NCBI GenBank assembly: GCA_020060215.1
Contig: JAGVAP010000045.1
Location: forward strand, 1 to 64,000
Reading direction: 5' to 3'
Length of the DNA stretch: 64,000 nucleotides
Source: Deltaproteobacteria bacterium
Lineage (GTDB): Bacteria > Desulfobacterota > DSM-4660 > Desulfatiglandales > HGW-15
Part shown: positions 35,423 to 44,274 of the stretch, piece after piece
How the letters are laid out: the number at the start of each line of letters is the position of its first letter
How positions within the stretch are numbered: the first letter of the stretch is position 1
Notes under the pieces: generated by a model
Database searches by the model: none
What the model was told of the DNA's origin: nothing
Seen by the model: the letters and a program-made list of their open reading frames with translations, nothing else
Position numbers and translations under genes: made by a program

Positions 35423-36430
35423 ATGAGCTTGCCTGAATTCGAGTACCTTTCCCCTGGGGATATGGAAACGGCCTGTGCGGCTCTTCGGGATTTCAAGGAT
35501 CGAATTGCGGTGCTTGGCGGGGGGACGGACCTGGTCATGCACCTGAAGCGGCGTCTCAAGATGCCCCACTATGTTCTCAGTCTGAAAGGGTTGCCCTCAT
35601 TGAGGTCCCTTCAATATGAGCCGGGCTCCGGTTTCACACTGGGTGCCATGTGTTCCCTGAACCAGATCGCCGCCGACCTCCACGTCCGGTCCAGGTGCCC
35701 GGCCCTGGCACGAGCCGCAGAGCAGGTGGCTTCCCCTCAGATCAGGAGCATGGCTACGATCGGGGGGAACGTCTGTCTCGATACGAGATGCTGGTACTAC
35801 AACCAGAGCAAGGTATGGCGGGCGAGTTTTCAGCCCTGCCACAAGGCCGGAGGCGACCTGTGTCACCTGATTGAAAAAAGCAAGAAATGTTATGCGCTGT
35901 TTCAAGCCGATACAGTCCCCGCTCTGTTCGTGTTGGACGCGAAACTGAAGCTGGTCAGCCATGCAGGGGAACGGACGGTTGCCGTAGGAGAGTTCTATTC
36001 AGGGCGCGGCGAGACTCCCAACCTGATCTCTCCCGATGAACTCCTGGCCGAGGTTCATATCCCGGATCCGGCTCCCCGCTCCGGGAGCGCATACGCCAAA
36101 TACCGGGCGAGGGACAGCATAGAGTTTCCTGTCCTGGGTGTGGCCGCCATGGTGGCTCTGGGGGGTGACGGGATTTGCCGGAAAGCGAGATTCGCGTTCA
36201 TCGGCCACGGGTGCGGACCTCTTGCGGTCGATGCGTCCGGCTTGGTGGCCGGCCTGAAGGAACCGGTTCTCACCGAGGATTCCCTGGACCGGATCCTCCA
36301 GGATGTGAAACCGGTCTATCATATGGGCGTGTCCGCGTCCTTCAAGAAGAGGATCGCCCGTTTGTCGGCCAAGAAGGCATTTCAGGAGGCCTGGATGAAA
36401 GCACAGGGAAGTGGATCCAAGCCCCTTTAG
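35423..36430 (+). CDS. 4-hydroxybenzoyl-CoA reductase-like beta (FAD, 4Fe-4S) subunit
   Basis: About 335 residues of the xanthine-oxidase FAD subunit family, with the FAD loops VLGGGTDL and TIGGNVCLDTRC. Unlike ordinary xanthine dehydrogenases it has the inserted loop with C123, C139, C147 and C156 (CWYYNQSK, PCHKAGGDLCHLIEKSKKC). This is the 4Fe-4S site known from 4-hydroxybenzoyl-CoA reductase, which lets low-potential electrons drive reductive dehydroxylation. The ATG at 35423 has AAAGAGGTGG before it and is preferred over a GTG six bases earlier. It is directly followed by the molybdenum subunit. The family is strongly supported; the exact hydroxyaryl-CoA substrate is not. Confidence 0.9.
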   Translation: MSLPEFEYLSPGDMETACAALRDFKDRIAVLGGGTDLVMHLKRRLKMPHYVLSLKGLPSLRSLQYEPGSGFTLGAMCSLNQIAADLHVRSRCPALARAAEQVASPQIRSMATIGGNVCLDTRCWYYNQSKVWRASFQPCHKAGGDLCHLIEKSKKCYALFQADTVPALFVLDAKLKLVSHAGERTVAVGEFYSGRGETPNLISPDELLAEVHIPDPAPRSGSAYAKYRARDSIEFPVLGVAAMVALGGDGICRKARFAFIGHGCGPLAVDASGLVAGLKEPVLTEDSLDRILQDVKPVYHMGVSASFKKRIARLSAKKAFQEAWMKAQGSGSKPL

Positions 36431-36439
36431 GAGGATGCG

Positions 36440-38716
36440 ATGACAACGTATGCTACGGTCGGGAAGGAAGTTCCACGCGTGGACGGCGGCTCTCAAGTGA
36501 CCGGAGAGGCGATCTTCTGCGCCGATCTGTTCATGAAGGGTATGCTTTATGGAAAGATCCTTCGAAGCCCCCATCCCCATGCCAGAATACGGAGCATCGA
36601 CACGAGCAAGGCCAGGAAACTGTACGGCGTCAGGGCAGTCGTGACCGGTGCGGACACCCTTGGAGTCAAATACGGCCCTTTCACCTCCGATGAATATCCC
36701 CTGGCCGTAGACAAGGCCCGGTTCATCGGCGATGAGATTGCGGCGGTGGCCGCGGACAGAGCCGACATCGCCGAGGAGGCGCTGGAGCTGATTGAGGTGG
36801 ACTATGAAATCCTTCCTGCGGTGTTCGACCCCTTTGAAGCCACGGGGCCTAATGCACCTGCCATACACGATCACGTGAAAAACAATATCGCTTATGCCAG
36901 CGTATTTCAATGGGGCAGCCCGGTCGACGAATTGAGCAAGGAATGTGATGTCATTGTCGAAGACGGGTTCAAGACCCATTCACAGGTCCATTCCTATCTG
37001 GAGCCCCACTGCTCCGTCGCCACATGGGATCAGAACGGAAATATCACCCTGTGGGCCTCCACACAAGGTCCGTACTATTTGAAGCTGGATCTGTTGAAGA
37101 CCCTCGGCATCCCCGAACACAAGCTCAGGATCATCAAACCCTCCGTGGGGGGAGGCTTCGGCGGCAAGCGAGACCTTCTGGAGCCGAGCTTCTGCGCCAT
37201 CCTGCTTTCCAAACTGTCCGGGAGGCCCGTCAAGGTCGAATACACGCGGGAAGAAGAGTACACGGTGACCCGGCACAGGCATTCCATGAACATCCACCTG
37301 AAAATAGGAGCGCGGAAGGACGGAAAGTTTGTCTTTTTTGACTGCAGGAATGTCGTGGATAACGGGGCCTTCAACAGCAGAGGTCCGGCCATCACCTTCT
37401 ATGCAGGGCAGGCACTGGCCTCTCTGTATCGGGTTCAGGGCGTTCGCTACGACTGCAAGCTGGTGTACACCAACACCTCGGCCGGAGGCGCATTCCGGGG
37501 GTTTGGCAATCTGCAGATGCGTTTTGCCCTTGAGAGCATGGTGGACATGGTTTCCCAGAAACTCGGTATGGACCCTCTCGATCTGCGGCTGGCCAATGTC
37601 GTCGAGACGGGAATGACCACGCTGGACAAGAAGCGGGTGACAAGTTGCGGTCTCAGGGAGTGCATCGAAAAGGTCCGTGATTCCTCCCGGTGGCGCGAAA
37701 AGCGGGAAAAACCTAAAAAGCTGCGGGGCGTGGGAATAGCGTGCTACGATTACGTGAGCGGATTCCGGGCCTTTTTCCCCCACGATTCCTCTTCGGCCAA
37801 TATCAAGATCAACGACGACGGTTCGGCGATCCTCTTCACAGGCGCGTCAGATATCGGCCAGGGCTCGGATACCGTTCTCTGTCAGATCGCGGCCGAGGTC
37901 CTGGGCATCGATATGGAGAGGGTGAAAATCGTTTCGGCGGACACGGAGATGACCCCCCTGGATCTTGGTTCCTATGGAAGCCGTGTCACCTTTGTCGCGG
38001 GAAACGCGGTGAAGCTCGCCGCCCTCGAGGCAAGAGACCGTCTGGCCCAGTTTGTCGCCGGTGAGCTCGGGGTCACTCCCGGAGCGATCCGGTTTGAAAA
38101 AAACAGGGTCTTTGCTGCAGGAACTCCGGAGAAGGGTTTGAGTTTTCAGGAAGCGACGAGACTCGCTCTCAACAAGGAAGGGCTGATCGTGATGGGCCGC
38201 GGGACCTATGACCCCCCCTCGGAGATGATCAATCTGAAGACGGGGGAAGGCCAGGTCTCTCCGGCTTACAGCTATGGCGCCCAGATTGCCGAAGTGGAGG
38301 TGAACCCGGAAAGCGGGGAAGTGAGCATCGTGAAGGTTTACTCGGCCACCGACTGCGGATTTGCCTTGAATCCCCTTTCTATCAAGGGACAGGCCGAAGG
38401 TTCCATCGTGTGCGCCATGGGGATGTCCTTGTATGAACGTCCCTATTGTGATGGCGGGAAGATCCTGAACCCATCCTTTCTGGACTATCACATTCCGACC
38501 TCCATGGAGATGCCGGAGATCGACTCCCAGATCGTCGAAAGCCTTGACCCCGAAGGTCCCTTCGGCGCCAAGGGTGTTTCGGAGGGCTATCAGGTGCCGG
38601 GCGCACCGGCCATTGCAAATGCCGTTTATCACGCAACCGGCATTAGGATCAGAGAGGTCCCCGTGAATCCGGAGGAGATCCTGAAGGGATTGGAGAAGCA
38701 GGCAAAAGGATCTTGA
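36440..38716 (+). CDS. 4-hydroxybenzoyl-CoA reductase-like alpha (molybdopterin) subunit
   Basis: 758 residues, full length for the molybdenum subunit of this family. Domain a/b hammerhead is 1-120. Cofactor-binding stretches include GGGFGGKRD, AGGAFRGFGNLQ and DIGQGSDT. The active-site glutamate lies near the end in GAKGVSEGYQ. It holds molybdopterin cytosine dinucleotide and removes a ring hydroxyl from a CoA-activated aromatic acid (or hydroxylates one in reverse). AGGAGG precedes the ATG by 5 nt, 9 bp after the FAD subunit. The small 2Fe-2S subunit of the same enzyme type is 5 kb away. Confidence 0.92.
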   Translation: MTTYATVGKEVPRVDGGSQVTGEAIFCADLFMKGMLYGKILRSPHPHARIRSIDTSKARKLYGVRAVVTGADTLGVKYGPFTSDEYPLAVDKARFIGDEIAAVAADRADIAEEALELIEVDYEILPAVFDPFEATGPNAPAIHDHVKNNIAYASVFQWGSPVDELSKECDVIVEDGFKTHSQVHSYLEPHCSVATWDQNGNITLWASTQGPYYLKLDLLKTLGIPEHKLRIIKPSVGGGFGGKRDLLEPSFCAILLSKLSGRPVKVEYTREEEYTVTRHRHSMNIHLKIGARKDGKFVFFDCRNVVDNGAFNSRGPAITFYAGQALASLYRVQGVRYDCKLVYTNTSAGGAFRGFGNLQMRFALESMVDMVSQKLGMDPLDLRLANVVETGMTTLDKKRVTSCGLRECIEKVRDSSRWREKREKPKKLRGVGIACYDYVSGFRAFFPHDSSSANIKINDDGSAILFTGASDIGQGSDTVLCQIAAEVLGIDMERVKIVSADTEMTPLDLGSYGSRVTFVAGNAVKLAALEARDRLAQFVAGELGVTPGAIRFEKNRVFAAGTPEKGLSFQEATRLALNKEGLIVMGRGTYDPPSEMINLKTGEGQVSPAYSYGAQIAEVEVNPESGEVSIVKVYSATDCGFALNPLSIKGQAEGSIVCAMGMSLYERPYCDGGKILNPSFLDYHIPTSMEMPEIDSQIVESLDPEGPFGAKGVSEGYQVPGAPAIANAVYHATGIRIREVPVNPEEILKGLEKQAKGS

Positions 38717-38807
38717 GAACGGGGGAAACGGCTCTATGGAAGCGGTGAACCGATCCGTGGATGCATAGAGGGAAGGCATTACACAACCACTGGAAGTGGA
38801 GGAGACG

Positions 38808-39641
38808 ATGAGAAAAGTGATGATCACCGCGGCGCTGACAGGAGGGTTTCACGGAAAGGAGACCCACCCCGGCCTTCCGGAGCAGCCGGATGAGATAGCA
38901 CAGGCCGCATTGGAGTGTTATGAGGCTGGCGCCAGTATTGCCCACATTCACGCCAGGGACAAGAAAGGGAAGGCTTCCCCTGATGTGGAAATCTACCGGG
39001 AAATCAAGAAGCGAATACGGGATGCATGCGACATTGTTCTCTCCTTTACAACGGGCGGAGGGCCTAACCTCACCCCTGAGGAGAGGATACAGTCTGCGTT
39101 TGCGGATCCGGAGATCTGCTCTCTGAATATGGGCACCATGGTGCGAACCCGGTGGGGGGAGGGATCGATCTTCCTGAACACCCGCTCCCAGATCGAGCAG
39201 TGGGCTCGGATCCTGAAGGAGCGCGGAATCAAACCGGAGCTGGAGGTCTATGGCCACTCGATGATGGTGGATGTGGAAAATCTCATCCAGTTGGACCTGC
39301 TCGACCCGCCCTATTTCGTCAATATCGTGCTGGGCATGACCCATCAGGGCGCCATGCAGGCGAACGAGAAGAACCTCCTCTCCCTGATAGAGTATCTGCC
39401 TCCGAACAGCGTGTTCAATGTCACGGCCATGGGTAGAATGCAGCTTCCGCTGACCACCCTCGGCGTCCTCACCGGGGGCAACCCCAGGGTCGGCCTGGAG
39501 GACAACATCTATTATCACAAGGGTGTCCTGGCGGAAAGCAATGCTCAGCTTGTGGCCCGTGCCGCCAGGATGATCCGTGAACTGGACATGGAGGTGGCGA
39601 CCCCCAAAGAAGCCCGCGAGATCCTGCGCCTGAACGCCTGA
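38808..39641 (+). CDS. beta-keto acid cleavage enzyme (BKACE, DUF849)
   Basis: About 277 residues. BKACE enzymes use zinc and acetyl-CoA (or another CoA ester) to cleave beta-keto acids such as 3-keto-5-aminohexanoate into acetoacetate plus a new CoA ester. The zinc motif is IAHIHARD (H46, H48), with TGGGPN and EVYGHSMM downstream as usual. GTG at 38796 is in frame, but the ATG at 38808 is 6 nt from GGAGGAG and is used. It could remove a two-carbon unit after ring opening. Gap 38717-38807 upstream holds a CTCTATG...CATAGAG inverted repeat. Confidence 0.88.
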   Translation: MRKVMITAALTGGFHGKETHPGLPEQPDEIAQAALECYEAGASIAHIHARDKKGKASPDVEIYREIKKRIRDACDIVLSFTTGGGPNLTPEERIQSAFADPEICSLNMGTMVRTRWGEGSIFLNTRSQIEQWARILKERGIKPELEVYGHSMMVDVENLIQLDLLDPPYFVNIVLGMTHQGAMQANEKNLLSLIEYLPPNSVFNVTAMGRMQLPLTTLGVLTGGNPRVGLEDNIYYHKGVLAESNAQLVARAARMIRELDMEVATPKEAREILRLNA

Positions 39642-39658
39642 AAGGGAAAGGAAAGCCC

Positions 39659-40294
39659 ATGGTTCCCGGCATCGAAGAACACCTTCACTCCTTTCGATCG
39701 GCCGTACTGGTGATCGATATGCAAAACGACTTCTGCCACGGCGATGGCGCGTTCGGGAGAGCGGGACAGGATCTGTCGCCCCTTCAGCGTGTGGCTGCGC
39801 CCCTCGGAAAATTCGTGGACGAAGCCAGGAATCTGGGGGTATGGCCGGTCCACGTCAGATCCTATATGGATGAACGACTCCTCCTTCCTCCTGCGGTGGC
39901 CAGGAACAGGCAGCTCGGAAGGGAAAGGGGAATCTGTCTCCAGGGGAGCTGGGGCGCCGAATTCTATCAGATCCTTCCCGCGAAGGGCGACAACGTAGTC
40001 ACGAAACATTCCTACAGCGGTTTCATCGACACCGATCTGAAGGAAACGTTGACCGGAAGAGGGATCCGGAGTGTCTTTGTGACGGGGGTCTTGACCAATG
40101 TCTGTTGCGAATCCACCCTTCGCCATGCCTTCATGCTGGGCTTTTTTCCCTTCCTGGTGGAGGACTGCTGCGCGTCCGTCGATGGCACGGCTCACGCAGC
40201 CACGGTGGACAACGTGAGGAGATATTTCGGTTGGGTCTGCAAATCCGAAGAAGCATTGCAGTGGTGGGGGCAGGGAAGATCTTCATGGGCATAG
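39659..40294 (+). CDS. isochorismatase-family cysteine hydrolase
   Basis: 211 residues with the isochorismatase-like fold. The catalytic triad appears as D20 (VIDMQNDF), K116 (VTKHSYSGF) and C149 in GVLTNVCCEST. Relatives hydrolyse amides (nicotinamide, maleamate, ureidoacrylate) or isochorismate. It lies 17 bp after BKACE, and its end overlaps livH by 10 bp, so it belongs to the same transcript. An amidase role would fit a nitrogen-containing substrate, but that is only a possibility. Confidence 0.87.
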   Translation: MVPGIEEHLHSFRSAVLVIDMQNDFCHGDGAFGRAGQDLSPLQRVAAPLGKFVDEARNLGVWPVHVRSYMDERLLLPPAVARNRQLGRERGICLQGSWGAEFYQILPAKGDNVVTKHSYSGFIDTDLKETLTGRGIRSVFVTGVLTNVCCESTLRHAFMLGFFPFLVEDCCASVDGTAHAATVDNVRRYFGWVCKSEEALQWWGQGRSSWA

Positions 40295-41178
40295 ACCTTC
40301 ATACTTTCCTGCAGATCATCGTGTTCGGCCTGGTCGCGGGCGGTCTATATGCCCTGGCCGCCTCCGGGTTGAGCCTGATCTATGGGGTCATGCAGATCCT
40401 GAACATCGCCCATGGAGAGTTCCTGATGATCGGGGCATATATCATGTTCTGGCTTTTTACACTGGCCGATATCAGCCCTCTGTGGAGCATGCTCGTGACG
40501 GCGCCCATGATGTTCGTGCTGGGGCTTTTGGTGTTCAAGGTCGTCGTCACTCCGTTGCAGAGGGTAGTGTCCGTCCACCTGGTTGAGAGGAGCACGCTGA
40601 TCGCCTTTTTCGGAATTCTCATCCTGGTGCAGAACTCCGCTCTGGTGATGTGGTCGGCCGATTACCGTGTGGTGACCTACCTTCAGAAACCTCTTCGTTT
40701 TCTCTTCCTGGATATTTCCGTCAACCGACTGGTGGTCCTGGTCATCTCCGTGGTGGTCATTCTCCTGCTCGAATTTTTCCTGACCCGCACCTATGCCGGC
40801 AAGGCCATCCGTGCCATTACGCAGGACAGGGAGGCGGCCATGCTCATGGCGATTGACGCGGACAAGCTGAGCATGCTGTGCTTCGGATTGGGGACCGCAC
40901 TGGCCGGAATTGCGGGGAGCCTGGGGGGCGTACTGAATGTGATCACCCCGCACATGGGGTTTCCTTTTCTGATCAAGGCCTTTGTCATCATGATTATCGG
41001 CGGTCTGGGAAATATGCTGGGGTGTCTCTACGCCGGCTTCTTGCTGGGGGTGGTGGAATTTGTGGGCGCCTATTTCGTGGGAGAAGCCTACCGAAGCGCC
41101 ATCGACTATTTCATCCTGGTGACATTTCTGCTGCTGGCCTCGCGCGGCTATATCCGGAAATTCAGGGGAGCCATATGA
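40285..41178 (+). CDS. livH: branched-chain-type ABC transporter permease LivH, system 1
   Basis: About 297 residues, eight or so membrane segments. The signature start is GLVAGGLYALAASGLSLIYGVMQILNIAHGEFLMIGAY. The conserved ATPase contact is ALAGIAGSLGGV near residues 210-220. It forms half of the inner-membrane channel of an amino-acid/aromatic-acid importer. An earlier in-frame ATG at 40105 would overlap the isochorismatase gene heavily. The ATG at 40285 starts the typical N-terminus. Its stop overlaps livM (ATGA). Such Liv systems often carry aromatic acids in aromatic degraders. Confidence 0.92.
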   Translation: MGIDLHTFLQIIVFGLVAGGLYALAASGLSLIYGVMQILNIAHGEFLMIGAYIMFWLFTLADISPLWSMLVTAPMMFVLGLLVFKVVVTPLQRVVSVHLVERSTLIAFFGILILVQNSALVMWSADYRVVTYLQKPLRFLFLDISVNRLVVLVISVVVILLLEFFLTRTYAGKAIRAITQDREAAMLMAIDADKLSMLCFGLGTALAGIAGSLGGVLNVITPHMGFPFLIKAFVIMIIGGLGNMLGCLYAGFLLGVVEFVGAYFVGEAYRSAIDYFILVTFLLLASRGYIRKFRGAI

Positions 41179-42113
41179 GGAAAACCAGGGAACGGCGAAT
41201 CATCTCTTGTCTGGGGGGAATCCTCTCGGCGGCTATACTGGTGGTGCTGCCCCACTTCTTCTCCAGCTACATAGTCTCGTTCATGATCATCACCCTCATG
41301 TTCATTATCCTCGCCAGCAGCTGGAATCTTTTCTCGGGCTTCACCGGCTACATTTCACTGGGGCACGGGATGTTTTTCGGCGCAGGGGCCTACTCTTTTA
41401 CACTGGCCGTAGTGAAGGGGGGCTGGCAGTACGGTTACGCCATCGTCCTGGCCGCCCTGGTCCCTGGTATCATGGCATTGCTCATCAGCCTCGTGGTCCT
41501 CACGATTCGGATGCGGGTGGCCTACTTCGCCATGATCACTCTCGGTTTCAACGAGATCTTTCAAAACATCTGTGCAAATTCGGATGCCCTCGGCGCGTCT
41601 TTCGGCTTTACCATCCCTCCTATCAGGCATCTGACTGTGCCCTACTATATCCTTCTCCTGACCGCAATCGTTCTGGTCGGGGGAATCTTCTTCCTGGAGC
41701 GATCCCATGTGGGCCTGGCGCTCAAGTCGATCCTGCAGGATGAGGAGGTGGCAGAGACGGCAGGGGTCAATACGACCCGGTTGAAGGTCCTGTTCTTCGT
41801 GTTGAGCGGGATCTTTCCCGGGATCACCGGGGCCGTGATAGGCTGGTACTGGAGCTACATCGATCCTTACACGAGCTTCGATCTGGTCCTCTCCTTTCAA
41901 ATAGCCATCATGGCCATCCTGGGGGGAATGGGAACGGTGTTTGGACCGGTTATCGCCGCCACCTTTATGAGCGTGCTGATCGAAATCCTCTCTACCAACA
42001 TCCCTCACTTCTACAATATTATCTTCGGTATCCTGGTGACCGTCATCATCATCATTTCACCGAAAGGCATCAGCGAACTCATACTCAGGGTGACTCATCG
42101 GAGCAGGTCTTGA
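41175..42113 (+). CDS. livM: branched-chain-type ABC transporter permease LivM, system 1
   Basis: About 312 residues. An early basic stretch is followed by about eight to ten hydrophobic segments. The LivM hallmark NLFSGFTGYISLGHGMFFGAGAY and the cytoplasmic loop DEEVAETAGVNTTRLKVLFF are both present. It pairs with LivH. The ATG at 41175 overlaps the livH stop as ATGA. The frame is open further upstream, but only as a shadow of livH. Confidence 0.92.
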   Translation: MRKTRERRIISCLGGILSAAILVVLPHFFSSYIVSFMIITLMFIILASSWNLFSGFTGYISLGHGMFFGAGAYSFTLAVVKGGWQYGYAIVLAALVPGIMALLISLVVLTIRMRVAYFAMITLGFNEIFQNICANSDALGASFGFTIPPIRHLTVPYYILLLTAIVLVGGIFFLERSHVGLALKSILQDEEVAETAGVNTTRLKVLFFVLSGIFPGITGAVIGWYWSYIDPYTSFDLVLSFQIAIMAILGGMGTVFGPVIAATFMSVLIEILSTNIPHFYNIIFGILVTVIIIISPKGISELILRVTHRSRS

Positions 42114-42913
42114 ACGAAGCGACCATAAGGCAAGGGCCAATTCTCGAAGTCCGGAGGGTGACCAAACACTTCGGAGGTCTCACCGCCCTTTTGAATGTGG
42201 ATCTCGTTGTGAACCGGAGTGAGATCTTAGGGCTGATCGGTCCGAACGGATCTGGAAAGACGACCCTCTTCAATGTGATTGCCGGGAACCTGCGGCAGAA
42301 TGGGGGGGCGGTATACTTCGAGGGCAGAGACTGCAGCAGGATGAAACCCTTCGAGCGCTGCAGGCTGGGCATCGCCCGGACCTATCAGAACCCCAGGCCC
42401 TTTATGGACTTCTCCGTGGAACAGAACATCATGATCGGATTGCGCTATGGCCGCGACAGCGGGAGCCTCTCGGGAGCGGAACTTCACAGCGAGCTGGATA
42501 GAATCCTGCAGCTGCTCGGATTGACAAGCAGCAGGAACAGGCTGGTCAAGAACCTGACCCTGGTCGATCGAAAGTTCGTGGAGGTGGCCAGGGCCATGGC
42601 GTCTGAACCCAAGCTGCTCCTGCTCGACGAGGTGCTCTCCGGACTAACCCCCGGAGAGCTGGAAGGAGCGGTGAAACTGATTCAAACGCTTTCAGAGACC
42701 TTCGGCATCACGGTCATCTGGATCGAGCACATCATGCGCTCACTCCTTTCTATTTGCGACCGCTTCGTGGTTCTTTTGCAGGGGACCAAACTGACGGAAG
42801 GCGAACCCGCCCTCGTGGTTTCCGACAAACGGGTGATCGAGGCCTATCTGGGGAAAGGCGCCAGGCACCTTACGGAAAAGATGGTCCGATCATCACAGAA
42901 CGACAACGGGTAG
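42110..42913 (+). CDS. livG: branched-chain-type ABC transporter ATPase LivG, system 1
   Basis: 267 residues. Walker A is GPNGSGKTT, and Walker B is LLLLDEVLSGL. The family signature, normally LSxGxxR, is the weak LTLVDRKFVEVARAM, a known kind of change in LivG but stronger here. The start is TTG at 42110, overlapping the livM stop by 4 bases. It powers LivHM together with LivF. Confidence 0.9.
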   Translation: MNEATIRQGPILEVRRVTKHFGGLTALLNVDLVVNRSEILGLIGPNGSGKTTLFNVIAGNLRQNGGAVYFEGRDCSRMKPFERCRLGIARTYQNPRPFMDFSVEQNIMIGLRYGRDSGSLSGAELHSELDRILQLLGLTSSRNRLVKNLTLVDRKFVEVARAMASEPKLLLLDEVLSGLTPGELEGAVKLIQTLSETFGITVIWIEHIMRSLLSICDRFVVLLQGTKLTEGEPALVVSDKRVIEAYLGKGARHLTEKMVRSSQNDNG

Positions 42914-42919
42914 ACGGAC

Positions 42920-43624
42920 ATGCTCCTGGTGAAGGAAATCGACAGCTTCTATGGTGACCTGCAGGTTCTTCGCAACGTTTCTCTGGAGGTGGAGGAAGGA
43001 AAGATCACCTCCATCATCGGGTCAAACGGGGCCGGGAAGACGACCCTTCTGAATTCGATTGTAGGCCTGGTCAAGGTGAAGTCAGGAGGGGTTTTCTTCA
43101 AAGAGCAAAGGATTGATCATTTGCGTCCTCACCAGATTGCAGCCATGGGCATCTCCGTGGTTCCCGAGGGGCGCCGGCTTTTCACCGGCATGAGCGTCCA
43201 GGATAACCTGCAACTGGGTGCCTACGGCAAATCGGCGCGGCAGCGGGTTCAGCAGAACCTCCCATGGATCTTCAACATGTTTCCGACGCTTCGTGCGCGG
43301 CTCCAGCAGCCGTCCGGCACTCTCAGCGGGGGGGAGCAGCAGATGCTTGCGATCGGGAGGGCGCTGATGTCGGAGCCGAGAATCCTGATCCTGGATGAGC
43401 CCTCCCTGGGGCTGATGCCCCTGCTCATCGCCAGGATCTTTGAAGTCATTCAGGAGATCAGGAAGAAGGGGGTGACCGTCCTGATCGTGGAACAGAACGT
43501 GGGAGAGACCCTTGCCAACGCGGACCGCTACTACATCTTGGAGACCGGGCGGATCACCAATTCGGGCTTATGCATGGATTTTGAGAAACACGAAGAGCTG
43601 AGAAAGGCCTATCTGGGATGGTAG
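42920..43624 (+). CDS. livF: branched-chain-type ABC transporter ATPase LivF, system 1
   Basis: 234 residues with Walker A GSNGAGKTT, signature LSGGEQQMLAIGRAL and Walker B ILILDEPSLGL. The H-loop region is VTVLIVEQNVGE, typical of LivF. It starts 6 bp after livG and completes the ATPase pair of system 1. The ribosome site is weak, suggesting coupled translation. Confidence 0.92.
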   Translation: MLLVKEIDSFYGDLQVLRNVSLEVEEGKITSIIGSNGAGKTTLLNSIVGLVKVKSGGVFFKEQRIDHLRPHQIAAMGISVVPEGRRLFTGMSVQDNLQLGAYGKSARQRVQQNLPWIFNMFPTLRARLQQPSGTLSGGEQQMLAIGRALMSEPRILILDEPSLGLMPLLIARIFEVIQEIRKKGVTVLIVEQNVGETLANADRYYILETGRITNSGLCMDFEKHEELRKAYLGW

Positions 43625-43649
43625 GCGGCTTTCAGCCGGGGGGGAGGGT

Positions 43650-44138
43650 ATGACAAGCCGAAAGATAAGGGTGAAAATCAACCAATGGGATCATGAACTC
43701 ACCGTCGCGTCGGACAGGACGCTGCTGGATCTTCTGAGGGAAGACTTGGGCCTGACCGGCACGAAAAAAGGGTGCGACTCCGGGGAGTGTGGGGCCTGTA
43801 CGGTATTGCTCGACGGCAAGCCAGCGCTCTCGTGCCTGACCCTTGCCATCGAGGTGAACGGGAGAGAGGTCAGGACGATCGAAGGCGTTGCCAGTGATGG
43901 CGCGCTTCACCCGGTGCAGGAGGCGTTCAAGAGCCGAGGGGCCATCCAATGCGGCTTTTGCACGCCAGGGATGGTCATGTCTGCAGTAGCCTTGTTGGAG
44001 GAGAACCCCTCTCCCACCACCGATGACATCAAGAAGGGGATTTCAGGAAATCTATGTCGCTGTACAGGCTATGGAAGGATTGTCGAAGCAATCAGCCATG
44101 CGGCCGTCAATCTCAAGAAAGGTGACCCCGAGAGGTAA
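43650..44138 (+). CDS. 4-hydroxybenzoyl-CoA reductase-like gamma (2Fe-2S) subunit
   Basis: 162 residues with both 2Fe-2S sites of the xanthine oxidase family. The plant-ferredoxin-type site is C42, C47, C50 and C62 (KKGCDSGECGACTVL). The helical site is C101, C104, C136 and C138 (QCGFCTPG, LCRCTGYG). It passes electrons between the 4Fe-4S/FAD subunit and the molybdenum centre. A GGGGGGGAGGGT purine run precedes the ATG. It is separated from the other two subunits by BKACE, the hydrolase and LivHMGF, an unusual split for one enzyme. Confidence 0.92.
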   Translation: MTSRKIRVKINQWDHELTVASDRTLLDLLREDLGLTGTKKGCDSGECGACTVLLDGKPALSCLTLAIEVNGREVRTIEGVASDGALHPVQEAFKSRGAIQCGFCTPGMVMSAVALLEENPSPTTDDIKKGISGNLCRCTGYGRIVEAISHAAVNLKKGDPER

Positions 44139-44274
44139 ACACCGAGTGCGAAGTCAATAGGAATCAGGCAAGGAGGTCCCAAATCCACCATGGGCAGATG
44201 ATGTTGGATGGTGAGTCGGTGAGGTCATCAGATCTTGACATCCCTATTATGGACAACTCAAAAAAGGAGGAGAA

